Assembly (NCBI GenBank): GCA_950295325.1
Contig: OX485806.1
Location: forward strand, 15,934,001-15,998,000
Origin: Polytrichum commune
Taxonomy: Eukaryota; Streptophyta; Polytrichopsida; Polytrichales; Polytrichaceae
Direction of reading: 5' to 3'
DNA length: 64,000 nucleotides
The notes under the pieces were generated by a model. The model worked only from the letters and a program-made list of their open reading frames with translations. It was not told where the DNA came from and ran no database searches. Positions 11,890 to 22,584 of this stretch are shown piece after piece (within the stretch, counting starts at the first letter, position 1; each line of letters opens with the position of its first letter). The position numbers and the translations under genes are program-made.

Positions 11890-14800
11890 CTAAGACTCAA
11901 TTACCTCACACAATGTAAGGGGTCTATCTCTCACGCTCTTTGTATACTCCATGATATTCTTCAACATGTAGAACCCGCAAGCCCAGCCAGAATTTTGTTG
12001 TGGCACAATTCCTTGTACCCACTGCTGGGACGAGCTAACATCATTCCACATATCAGCATCGATATCATTGCCACTCCACGCAGCCCACAACTTTCCGAGT
12101 CTTGTTTCAATTCTGGGGTCGGAATGGAGACTTGACCCTACCAAGGAATCGAGATGGAAGAACCCGTGTCCCCCTACTATGTAAACGGTCCAATGTTTCC
12201 CGCATGTATAAGGAACTATTAAAGTGTTTATGTTCTGCGTTGGAAGGGCTCCATGCACGTCATGTATGAAGGCTACATATACCTCTAAGGTGTCTTTTTC
12301 TTGGTCCTAAAGATGCGCTAGGAGCAGGTTTAGAAGATAAGGACTGCAAACGTGACACTTTAAACTCTCAAGTTGGGGATTCAGCCACGCCCTAATCCAT
12401 TCCATCATGTAGTTACTCAACTCCCCATGATTTTGAACCAAAGGCTTCATATCCCCTTTCCACTATAGACTCAAATTCTCACCACAATACAGAAACTCAA
12501 AACTTGCAACTTTCTTCCCACCTGCTTCAGCAATGATGGTGTTCACAAGTTCCTCAAGTCTGCAGAACACAACCTCATGTATTAGTCTCGTAGCCAGCAA
12601 CATCAAAGGACGGTATGAATATTATGTTTTGCATCATTAACACTACATAAAAGTTACCTTCCATCCGATTTTTGTGTTGTACTGCCCAGTACGTCGTCCA
12701 AAGTTTTGTCCTCCTTAGGCTGGACAGGACGGGAGCTGACCTTCACTGGCTCAACATGTTCCTCCACCTCTGATACTACCGGGCACGCAGTGCGAGTTGA
12801 AGTGGATGCATCCTTTGTCGCCGTCGAAACTTCACCCATGTTCTGGACCGAAGTGGATGCATCATTTGTCGCCATCGGAACTTCACACATGTTCTGGACC
12901 TCTTTGTAGGCGTCATTGAAAAGTGCGCCTATTTCGTCCGCTGCAGCACCAGCGTCCTGTGAGCATCGGGATGAGTCCAATGGTTTGTTGTGGGTGCAAC
13001 CAGTAGGGGTAGTGTCGTCGAGGTTCAACCTCCGTGCTGGAGAAACCATTGTCCTGCCATCCGGAGGCCCTATTGCAAGCGTGTGAGACGGCGTCCTGTA
13101 AAACCACGGTCTTGTGTTGACCATTTAGCAAAAGGCATAGGTGGAAGGCGCTTAATTGAACTCATAGGTTGATAAGGGTGTGGTATGAAACACGAACCTT
13201 AATGGCGTGTTCTGCATCTCAGAACTAAGTTGTGTTAGGGTTATGTCCTACGTGCTGATGCGGTCGACGCCATCGAAATCCATGTGCATAGGTATTGAGT
13301 CCAAACTCTCCAAACTCATGGCCTTATGTACTTCACCCCCGAACCCCAGTGTTGATCGAGATGATTTTTCCATAGGCATCGTCACCTCTTCGAACAACAA
13401 CGCCCTCGTGCAATGTAGGTCAGGGGCAATGTCATCTGTTGTTTCCTCCACTCCTAGTCCACAATTGAACAACCGCAATTGGGTGGACCTTACATATTGC
13501 AAGCTTTGTACTATATCCTTCACCCGCATCTGCACGCAGGTGCTCTTCTTGTGCAGGTCACCCAATGTCAATGTTCCTATGTCAACGTCCTCGCGGAAGA
13601 CCATTGATGAACACAAGACCTGCGCCACATATCCTTCACTTACTTTGGCCATCGTATGTTGTTATACCAATACTGTTCTGCACTATATAATACTATATTG
13701 TTTTACAATCAATATTCAAAATGTACTGTTAGACATATCATGTTCCTATTAACTCCCAATCGTCATAGTGAAGAACATGCTAAACCCCGAGGGTGATTGT
13801 CAGATGAACAGGACTCAGTACATACCTCGCTACACTTCGCTTGGCGTTGCTCTCCGACGTCGACATTGAACCACATGTCAGCAAGCTCACTTTCACGGTG
13901 CATGTGGACCATGTCTGCAATGGCTCGTTGCGCGATCCTACCGATGAAGGACTCCATTTTCTTAACCACAGCCATGCGCCCTGATGGTTCGTGTCCAAGC
14001 AGAGCTGCAACGTTTGTGAACAGGACATCAATGTGTTCTGCGGCACTCTCGATGCTGGGGAAAGTACACCAACCTGTTGTAGGGATGTTCTGGGCAATTG
14101 TCGTCAAGGCGACTGAGTGGACTATGTCTCGAGCAAGCTCCAATATGTATTCCTCGTGGAGACCTATAGTTGGGTGTGAGATTGGACGACTGAAGCCTGT
14201 ATGATTTCTGACCAAGTACAAAAATGCTCTCAAAACATGCGGGCACTCACGCTCAAGCGACAGAGGCTCGGTCTTCGTGTTCGACAGCAGAACATCTGAC
14301 ATCTCCAGCCACTCCTGTTCTGTGTGGTCCCATGGGCCAGCCTTGAAATTTTTTAGAGGCCATTTTCTGAATATCTGGTACAACGGTGACCATTTCCACT
14401 TGGACTCCTCCTCCTTCTCTTTCACGGCGCTGTCAAATTTTCGTAACGCGTCTTCGACGTGATTTCTTCTAAAATTCTCAAAGTTGACCTTGGCGGCAGC
14501 AACCTTCTCATCGTACTCCCTTTGTTCGACGCGATAATGAAGATAGTCTTTCAGGCACCTGAGCTCTTCATACACGTTCACATCAGAATTGCTCTTAAAA
14601 ACCCTGACCTGCGCCTTTATTTTATCCAAAAATTCGCTATGTTCTCCAAGGTTCTTCTGCAATGTATACACCGGCAGAACATAAAAAAACGACTCATTAT
14701 AAGAACATAATATTGTACAGCCAATCTGATCTGGTAGAACATGAGATGATAGAGCACATTCAAAACTGAAGAACATGGAGTGAAACACAATACCATATTT

Positions 14801-17003
14801 TTGCCATGCAGGTACCATTGCCCGAATGCAGCCCCAACGCGATAGCCAATAGAGCCATCTTCCAATTGTTTCTGGAGGTATTGCATGCAGCCATCCGGGT
14901 CATCTAAGAGACTTTTTGGCACCCAATAATCGTCAGTCTCGTTGATAAGCACATAGAGACCATCGACTGGCACTAGTTCTGGAGGCCGTGTAATCTCTTT
15001 AGGCGCATGGAAAAGAACTGTGGCCTCCTTGTACGCGTGTTGTTTGCACTCCTCCCGCGACATGGGGATAGGTTGGACAGGTTCAGTCGAGGGCTGGGCA
15101 ACAACAAGGGGAATAGCATCTTCCTGCGGAGGCTCGGGTTGCATAACAATGTCCGTCACAGGTACTGTTTGCGGAACAATGTCTATGTCTATGGCAGGAT
15201 TCAATAGTACACCATCGTGCGAAGTCGTAGCTCGAATAAGTTCAGTCTGCTGAACTTGTGGGTGGATATGTTCCACACGCGACGGCGAAGGCTGTGCACG
15301 ATGTCCATGCTCGTGCGTCACAACACGGAAGTACCCATGGCCATTGTTCTGCGAATTTGGAGTCGCCTCCTTTGATGTGGAGTCGGACTCGCTTGGCGAC
15401 GTGCCTAAATTCAGGTCCTCTTCGCTAGAGGATATACAAATCCTGCGAGATGTCTTCTAATTTTTCTTCGGTCGTCCCTTACTGGCAGAGGGTGACTTGG
15501 GTACTCTGGGCGGTCCCTTCACTGCAAGGTTTTGCGCCTTGCGGGGTGGTGATGAGGGAGCGGCGTCCACACCAACGCTGCGAGTTCTACAGCCAATGAT
15601 AGGAACGGGCGTCCTCGTTGTTAGCTTGCGTTTTCTGGATGGAACACCATGTCCTGCATCGGCAGCCACCAATGATGTACTGCCCACTGGATTGGACTCT
15701 AATTCCAGAGGCGGAGGAAACTGCGATGGGGATTGGGAGTGCGACCCATGTGGCGAGGAAACCTTGTTGAATTTTTGTGCAATCCTATGCTTTTCTTCAT
15801 GATTGCTTGGCTCCCAGGTTGGATATATCTTAAGTGGCTTCTCTCCCGTGTAGCTCTTACATAGGTTAAACATCCTATGGTAAGAGACAGTGTTCTTATC
15901 CTTGTATGACTCATTGCAATAAATACAATTGAACCTGTACCTGTTATTGGCCATTTGAACTTTGTCCCTCGCCTGCCAATATGCCTCTACCACAAGCTCC
16001 TCATACTCATCCTCTACGTACATACATGCACAGGTCTTCCTATTTTGTTTCATGGTACAACGGAAAACCCTAGATGTTCCATCTGGACCAGCAAACACCT
16101 GCAAAACAATACCTGTTCAATATGCAGAACTGATGGGAGGGAAGAAAGTTCTAATAGAACTACAGGACATGTTAAATTCCTAAAACAGATGAGAGGGAAG
16201 AAAGTTTTGATAGAAAAAACAGGACATGCTAATTTCCTAAAACTGATGGAAGGGAAGAAAGTTCTCATAGAAAAAACAGGACATGTTAATTTCCTAAAAC
16301 TGATGGGAGGGAAGAAAGTTGTCATAGAAAAAACAGGACATGTTCATTTCCTAAAACTGATGGGAGGGAAGAAAGTTCTGATAGAATTACAGGACATGTT
16401 AAATTCCTAAAACTGATGAGAGAGAAGAAAATTTTGATAGAAAAAACAAGACATGCTAATTTCCTAAAACTGATGGAAGGGAAGAAAGTTCTGATAGAAC
16501 TACATGACATGTTAAATTCCTAAAACTGATGAGAGGGAAGAAAATTTTGATAGAAAAAACAGGACATGTTATTTTCCTAAAACTGATGGGAGGGAAAAAA
16601 ATTCTCATACAAAAAACAGGACATGTTAATTTCCTAAAACTGATGAGAGGGAAGAAAATGCAGTGAGCAAAACAGGACCTGTTTAATACCAAAAACTGAT
16701 GCTTACCCCTTGAAAGTTCTAAGAAAATTTAACATATTGTTATGTAGCAAATATGTAACCAACAATACAGGAAAATGGTAAGGAAAAACAACACAACAAG
16801 TTCTGTGAATGAATGCTTACCCCTTCTTGCCAACCTTGTTTACCATGTATGCTCAAGTGGACGAATTTGTGCCTCCCCAAGGACCTTATCAGGGCTTCAT
16901 CTTCGAGGACATGCCAACCCACAGCAAGCGCCTATGGAAGAAGTTTCGCCCCGTTCTTGTTCCTAGTCACTTTGGATGCTCCTGTTCCTTCAGTTGTCGC
17001 CAT
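11890..17003 (-). pseudogene. MULE second gene: C2HC (BED-like) zinc finger plus ULP1/C48 cysteine protease, with five in-frame TAGs
   Basis: Exons by phase-matched splice sites: 16821-17003, 14794-16098, 13826-14656, 13198-13619, 12658-13095, 11890-12559. They sum to 1,283 codons including the stop, without any indel. Near the N terminus is a Cx2C-x12-H-x5-C finger (15859-15927). The middle is long, charged and low in complexity, with basic and acidic patches. The C terminus is a ULP1-like peptidase: H in KHWTVY (12193-12195), D in HLDSL (12148-12150), Q in PQQNSG (near 11998) and C in GWACGFYML (11977-11979), so the triad is intact. TAG codons interrupt it at 16932-16934, 15457-15459, 13248-13250, 12463-12465 and 12307-12309; the terminal stop at 11890 is also TAG. 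ULP1 proteins remove SUMO or related modifiers; what this one acts on is unknown. Confidence 0.82.
16132..16700 (+). repeat. 57-bp minisatellite (about 10 copies) in intron 1 of the ULP1 gene
   Basis: The unit starts 'gatgggagggaagaaagt' and recurs every 57 bp. It lies wholly inside the 722-bp first intron (16099-16820) of the minus-strand protease gene. The small open frames across it are by-products of the period being divisible by 3. Confidence 0.9.
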
Positions 17004-17984
17004 TAATGCGTTCGGGTATGATGATTTCAATTATGCACAAAAACACTCAAAACTACACTTGAAAATGAGCAAACCCTAAACCTCACACGCTTTCATAATT
17101 TGCTGGCATTAAATGTGCGATAAGGGAATGAAGAGTCTGCAAATAAGCAAAACTGCAAACCCTAATAAAATTGTGCAGAATGTCGCTAATGAACTTGCTA
17201 ATGTCGCTAATGAACGGCCGTGGACATAAACTGCCGCAATAATAACTGCTGCTACAACAACAACCAGAAGCAGTTATTGGACACCAATCGATTAGCACTC
17301 AAAACCCTTGGAATGCCGCAAAAACCTTTCGAGTATAACCCGCAACCGCTTCGAATGTCACTAAAAACGCTTAGATTCTAACTAAGTCGACTCATCGAAA
17401 TCATGTCCACACTCGCCGAACACACACCAGCTCATAAATTTCGCACGTTCCTACTCAAAAGAAAATCAAGCAGTTCACAAATGAAACCCTCGCAGCCCTT
17501 CACAAGCTCTTTAGAAAATGGTTAAACCTGCTGGTCTTCAACCCAATGACGTCCAAATGATACCTAATAACCCTAAACAATCACTTTCAGTGAAATCACT
17601 ACGTCATGATTGATGCAGCTATCATTAAAGAGCATGGGCGTACGACATCCCTTGAGCAGGACAGCAGTCGCGTCGAACTGCTCTGTACAGGACTGCAGTC
17701 GCGAGGAACTGGTATCTACAGGAAGGCAGTCACGTGAAACTGCTGTGTAGAACAGAACAGTAGTGCAGCAGTGCATCAATGGCGTGGAGGTGATATGCAC
17801 AGCACAGTAGTAGCGTGGAACGTTAAATAGGGAAAATGTTCAATTTGAAGAGGTTGTCAATGTCTCCCTTGTTCTATGTTGGAGATGAGATCGTGTTCGA
17901 CAATGAAGCATTGTCCATCTCCCACTGTAATAAAATGCATATCGTCTACGTTGGAGATGACTTCATGATCCACAACCAATAAGA
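17004..17984. other. upstream region of the MULE ULP1 gene
   Basis: This is probably the promoter side of the minus-strand protease gene. No gene is recognised. Short direct repeats such as 'ctgctgtg' and 'aggactgcagtcgcg' occur around 17650-17760. Confidence 0.5.
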
Positions 17985-19140
17985 ATGCATGTTCCACAAA
18001 AAACCATAGCCCATGTTCCTAAACCAAAAAGAGTGCATGTTCCCCAAAAACCAGTGTCCATGCTCCACAATGAACCAGTGTCCATGTTCTTAAACCCTAA
18101 ACCAGTGTCCATGTTCCTAAACCCTAAACCAGTGTCCATATTCCTAAACCCTAAACCAGTGTCCATGTTTCACAATCAAGCAGTGTCCATGTTCCACAAT
18201 CAAACAGTATCCATGTTCCACAATCAACCAGTGTCCATGTTCCACAATCAAACAGTGTCCATGTTCCACAATCAACCAGTGTCCATGTTCCACAATCAAC
18301 CAGTGTCCATGTTCCACAATAAACCAGTGTCCATGTTCCTCAATAAACCAGTGTCCATGTTCCATAACCAATAACATTCATGTTCTACAATCCTATGTTG
18401 TGCTAAATAATGTCTCTATGTTGTGCTAATTAATGTCCCTATGTTGTGCTATTTTATGTCTATATGTTGTGCTATTTTATGTCCATATGTTGTGCTATTT
18501 TATGTCCATATGTTGTGCTATTTTATGTCCCTATGTTGTGTTATGTTATGTCCCTCAATAAATTAGTGTCTATGTTTCACAATAAACCAGTGTCCATGTT
18601 CCTCAATAAACCAGTGTTCATGTTCCACAATCAAGCAGTGTCCATGTTCCTCAATAAACCAGTGTCCATGTTCCACAATCAACCAGTGTCCATATTCCAC
18701 AATCAAGCAGTGTCCATGTTCCTCAATAAACCAGTGTCCATGTTCCACAATCAAACAGTGTCCATGTTCCACAATCAACCAGTGTCCATGTTCCACAATC
18801 AACCAGTGTCCATGTTCCACAATCAACCAGTGTCCATGTTCCTCAATAAACCAGTGTCCATGTTCCATAACCAAGAACATCCATGTTCCACAATCCTATG
18901 TTGTGCTAAATAATGTCCCTATGTTATGCTAAATAATGTCCCTATGTTGTGCTAAATAATGTCCCTATGTTGTGCTAAATAATGTCTCTATGTTGTGCTA
19001 ATTAATGTCCCTATGTTGTGTTATTTTATGTCCCTATGTTGTGCTATTTTATGTCCCTATGTTGTGCTATTTTATGTCCATATGTTGTGCTATTTAATGT
19101 CCCCATGTTGTGCTAATTAATGTTCCTATGTTCTCCCTAG
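17985..19140 (+). repeat. alternating 24-bp and 22-bp tandem arrays in the MULE
   Basis: A 24-bp unit ('cagtgtccatgttccacaat' plus 4) fills about 18040-18370 and 18560-18890. A 22-bp unit ('tatgttgtgctattttatgt' plus 2) fills about 18395-18560 and 18893-19140. So the block reads 24-22-24-22, as if a composite unit of about 500 bp had duplicated. The MFHNQPVS repeats that appear in translation come from 24 being divisible by 3. Confidence 0.9.
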
Positions 19141-19156
19141 CTAAGTTCAATTCAAT

Positions 19157-19320
19157 GTGTACTGTATACGATGTCATGTATACGATGTCCTGTGTGGGAT
19201 GCACTGTATACGCAGTCCTGTATACGGGGTCATGTATCCGCTGTATTGTATACGTTGTACTGTATATGTCGTACTGTATCCGACGTCCTGTATACGCTGT
19301 ACTGTATACGCCGTAGAACT
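19157..19320 (+). repeat. right subterminal repeats of the MULE
   Basis: About twelve short units of roughly 13 bp share the core 'tgtatacg', separated by variable triplets. They lie about 90 bp inside the right TIR, and the same 'gtata' flavour appears at the left end. Confidence 0.8.
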
Positions 19321-19406
19321 CCTAAACGCGTTGTCATCCATACGCGTCCGCGAATGACCGGCACGACCGGTCACCCCGTCGCCGGGCTGCCCTGCACATT
19401 TTCAAC

Positions 19407-19458
19407 AGGTGCCCCCTATAAGTTCGTGGGGGGGTACTTAACGTCCTCCCAACTAGCA
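19407..19458 (-). repeat. right TIR (19407-19449) and right TSD (19450-19458) of the MULE
   Basis: This is the inverted copy of the left TIR, with two substitutions (at TIR positions 4 and 13), followed by an identical CAACTAGCA. Confidence 0.93.
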
Positions 19459-21600
19459 TGCCTCAAGTCTTAATAAGGGTAGTCATGACCACTTATGGTC
19501 CCACCCACCCATATAAAGGGACTTCATAAAAAGCCTTTGTGGCACTCTCTTCTTCTTTTTGTCTACTATCTTGAGGCTCTTGGTGGTTGTGGCTCTCAAC
19601 TTGTAAAATATGTGTAACTCTTGGATTATGTGAGAGTTGTTTGTGGCTATTCGATTATGATTTGAGGAATTTTGAGTTTGTGTACTTAGTAGTTGTAGTT
19701 CTTCATTTGCATTCTTGGAGCTTTTGTAATTATTTTTAGTAACTTTGGTGATCTCTCTTAATCAATTAACTTAGAACCATTATTGAATCTATCAAAGTCT
19801 CCTCATTTTTATTCATCATGGAATCTCTCTTTCAGACCTAACTCTTAGTTTCTTCACTTTGAAGCATTATTGGATTTCTCTTAATCTCCTCACTTTGGAG
19901 CATTATTGGATCTCTCCTAGTTCTTTAATTTTGAGTCAATATTGAATTTATCTTAATCTTTCATATATATATATAATATATAATATCTCTTTGATCTTAG
20001 AGCTCTTTTAATCCAAAAAAAAATACAATACAATACAACACGTAAACTAACTATTGATAAATTCACCAAATGTGAATTATATTTTTCATCAACATGATAA
20101 TGTTGATGGATATTTTTGGTTCTTTATTTTCTTCTAATGTATTACAAGTACATTGAATACAAGTGAGTACATGTACACATACACGAATACATACTACATG
20201 TATTCAATACTTGATAACTATGACACGCATAAAGATAAAACCAATAACTAAATAGTGGACAAACTAAATGATCATTCATATGCGTTAATTATTCAAGAGA
20301 ACAAGTAATGAGCACATCTTAAGCCAACAAAACAAAAACAAAAAAAACAACATACAAAAATAAAAACAATTAAAACAAAAACAATTTCATCTACCAAAGC
20401 AAAATAAACAAACATCCTAAGCTTTAGGGGAAAAAAAGAAAAAAGAAGAAGAAGAAAAAGACTTTTGAACAAATCTAAACTAAGATGCTAACCATGAAAA
20501 AAAATTTACATGCTAAGAAAAGAAAAAATGAACACAACCAAAGGCTTGCAAACTAAACTAACATCCGAAACAAAACAAATTAACAACATCAAAGCAAAGC
20601 ATACAAGGGCGAGGGAAGCAAAAGACATCGACATAAATTAAGCCTCGTATTAATAATAATTCTATTGTTAATACTAAGCCTAATGCTAATACTATGTGTA
20701 ATACTAACAATAATCATGCTACTAAAATTAAGACTAAAAGTAACCCTAATGTGAATTAACATGGTTCATGCAAACAATGAGTACATTAGTCTTTTTAAGA
20801 ATCAAATACTTAATATACATGAGGTTATTTGTTGACAATTCCTAGCAAGTATCAACTAGTTGTGGTAGGAAGGAAGGAAACATGAGTGATAGGTAGGAGG
20901 GAGCAAAAGGGGGGGGGGGGTTGAAGCAAAATGTTGTTTCCATGAAAGACAAGGTCATTACGCCAAAACCCAAGGTCACTAACCAAAACATGGCGAAACT
21001 AGCACCTAGATAGCAAAGCCAACAACTAGATCACATCAACCAACATCTAGATCTAAAGACTCAAGGTTGTAGAGTTGAAGGCCATGCACAAACAAGAAGC
21101 CAAAACCCCTTAGGCCGGATGAGAACCTCAAAATTTGAAGCATGCACAATTTCAAAGATGGTGGGGAGGAGAGAGTGCCTTCTTTATATTAGAAAATAAA
21201 AAGATATTAAGACTAAAGTCGTGGATTCAAGACTTACGAGCTCCATAGATCTCAACTGGGTCTAGTCATCTAAAGTCAACCCTACATCCGGGATTTGGAC
21301 ACATTCAAATGATATCATGATGAGTCGGTCATAGAAACTAACCCATATAAGACCCATCTATCTCATTCCAAAATCGGTTAATCACCATAGGCCGATTCCA
21401 ATCTCTCTCTCTCTCTCTCTCTCTCGCGGATTGTTAAATTAATTACACATTGATTAAAATGACCGCAATCAACATGTAAGGTGTAACTAGGCTATGACTT
21501 ATCATCCAAGTTGGTCAAATCTATTCATTATGATATAGAGCTTATACCTTACTCCTCTTCATATATACGACAAAATAATTAAATTTTGACAGATCATGTG
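19459..21600. other. AT-rich spacer without a recognised gene
   Basis: Low-complexity A-rich blocks (20330-20600), a CT dinucleotide run (21399-21424) and a G-run near 20910 are visible. A TATA-like 'ccatataaaggg' at 19509 is not followed by a recognisable coding frame. Confidence 0.6.
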
Positions 21601-22584
21601 ATTGCGCAATGTGCCTCATAATTGTTTTAACAAACTACTTGGTCAATTCAACAATTCCCTATACATACGTTCAAAAGGTGAAAGGGCGTATGGTAACCTC
21701 GAGGGGAGCGCATGGAGAACACCAAGGGAACTTCTAGAGAGCACGTGGAGAGCCTTCTCTCCCGTTCCCTATCCCGCCTCTCAGATGTACACCCGGCGTA
21801 CACACACCTTACAAAAGTAAGATCTATGCCCCAGGTACATGACGGGGCGGCTTCCTCGTGGCCCCCGGGCCTTCCTGGTCGTCGTCTGCCCTTATACTTT
21901 GCTTTGTCGCTGTTCGCCATTGCACAGGGAGGTGGCCACTTGTCGGCCCCGGCGGACCACGTACTCGACCTCCAGATGGCGATTTCTGGCTCGAATCTGG
22001 TGCGTCACATCCCGGGAACCCTTTCACCTAAATTTTTCGCCGTCCGAATTGATCCGGGTTTGGTGTATTTGCATGCATTTATGACACCATCGCCTTCTCG
22101 GTCCCGGTTGATGTCAATTTCGTGCAAGAAGATTCGCTTCCATCCCCTGTCTTTAGTGTCGCACGAAGATCTAGGGTATGGTGGTTTGCTTTGGCGAAGA
22201 GGACCAAGAATTTCGAGGTTTTGCTAAGTCAAAGTCCGATGATTTGTGAATGAATCATCGAAGCGAGTGCATTTGGTCCCTTTGCGAGGACGACATTCTA
22301 TTAGGTTGTGGATGACTGTTTGAGGACATTTAGATTTTTAGCTCACGTGTAGAATATTTTTTGGTAGCTCGATTGTGCCTTCCAGGCGCAATGCGCATCA
22401 TTTTCAAAGGCAAGAAGTGGCCAGGTTAGGGTTCACAGAACATCAGAAATTGACATGATATATTTATTCTTTTTCTTATGTGGTCTTTATGTGTGCAGCT
22501 GAGTAGGTCGGATGGCACAAGAACGTAGGCGGATCCATAAGGTTTCACGAAAAGACGGTTTGTGAAGGAAGGGATCAGTTGGAC
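21601..22584 (+). promoter_or_regulatory. probable promoter and 5' leader region of the DUF2045-like gene
   Basis: The stretch 21690-22230 is clearly GC-richer than its surroundings, as expected near a transcription start. A possible leader intron runs from donor CCAG|GTTAGG (22435) to acceptor TGTGCAG (22498). Spliced, this leaves a short upstream frame from the ATG at 22391 that ends at a TAG soon after the junction, in the same frame as the start codon chosen below. The open frame at 21712-22227 is not recognised as a protein. Confidence 0.4.

Larger units (their letters stand above)
6428..19449. mobile_element. complete 13,022-bp Mutator-like element (MULE) with transposase and zinc-finger/ULP1 genes
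   Basis: Both ends are defined. The outer 43 bp form near-perfect inverted repeats beginning GGARGACGTTAARTACCCCC, and the element is flanked by identical 9-bp copies of CAACTAGCA, the MULE hallmark. Inside, in order: left subterminal repeats, a 78-bp tandem array, the transposase gene (plus strand), a convergent spacer, a zinc-finger/ULP1 protease gene (minus strand), 24- and 22-bp tandem arrays, and right subterminal repeats. ULP1-carrying MULEs are known in plants (Kaonashi/KI-MULE and VANDAL groups). The TSD is perfect and the TIRs differ by only two changes, so insertion looks fairly recent. Both genes carry in-frame TAG codons. Confidence 0.93.

Noticed and set aside
16050-16692. Open frames with 19-residue repeats on both strands
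   Set aside because: They fall on the 57-bp minisatellite inside an intron of the ULP1 gene.
17985-18913. Repetitive MFHNQPVS proteins on plus and HGHWLIVE-type frames on minus
   Set aside because: They are by-products of the 24-bp tandem array, open on both strands.
17985-19140. CRISPR-like spacing of short repeats
   Set aside because: Units are contiguous tandem copies without unique spacers, in a eukaryotic transposon.
21712-22227. 171-residue frame in GC-rich DNA
   Set aside because: No motif recognised, and an overlapping minus-strand frame is equally open. More likely 5' region DNA.
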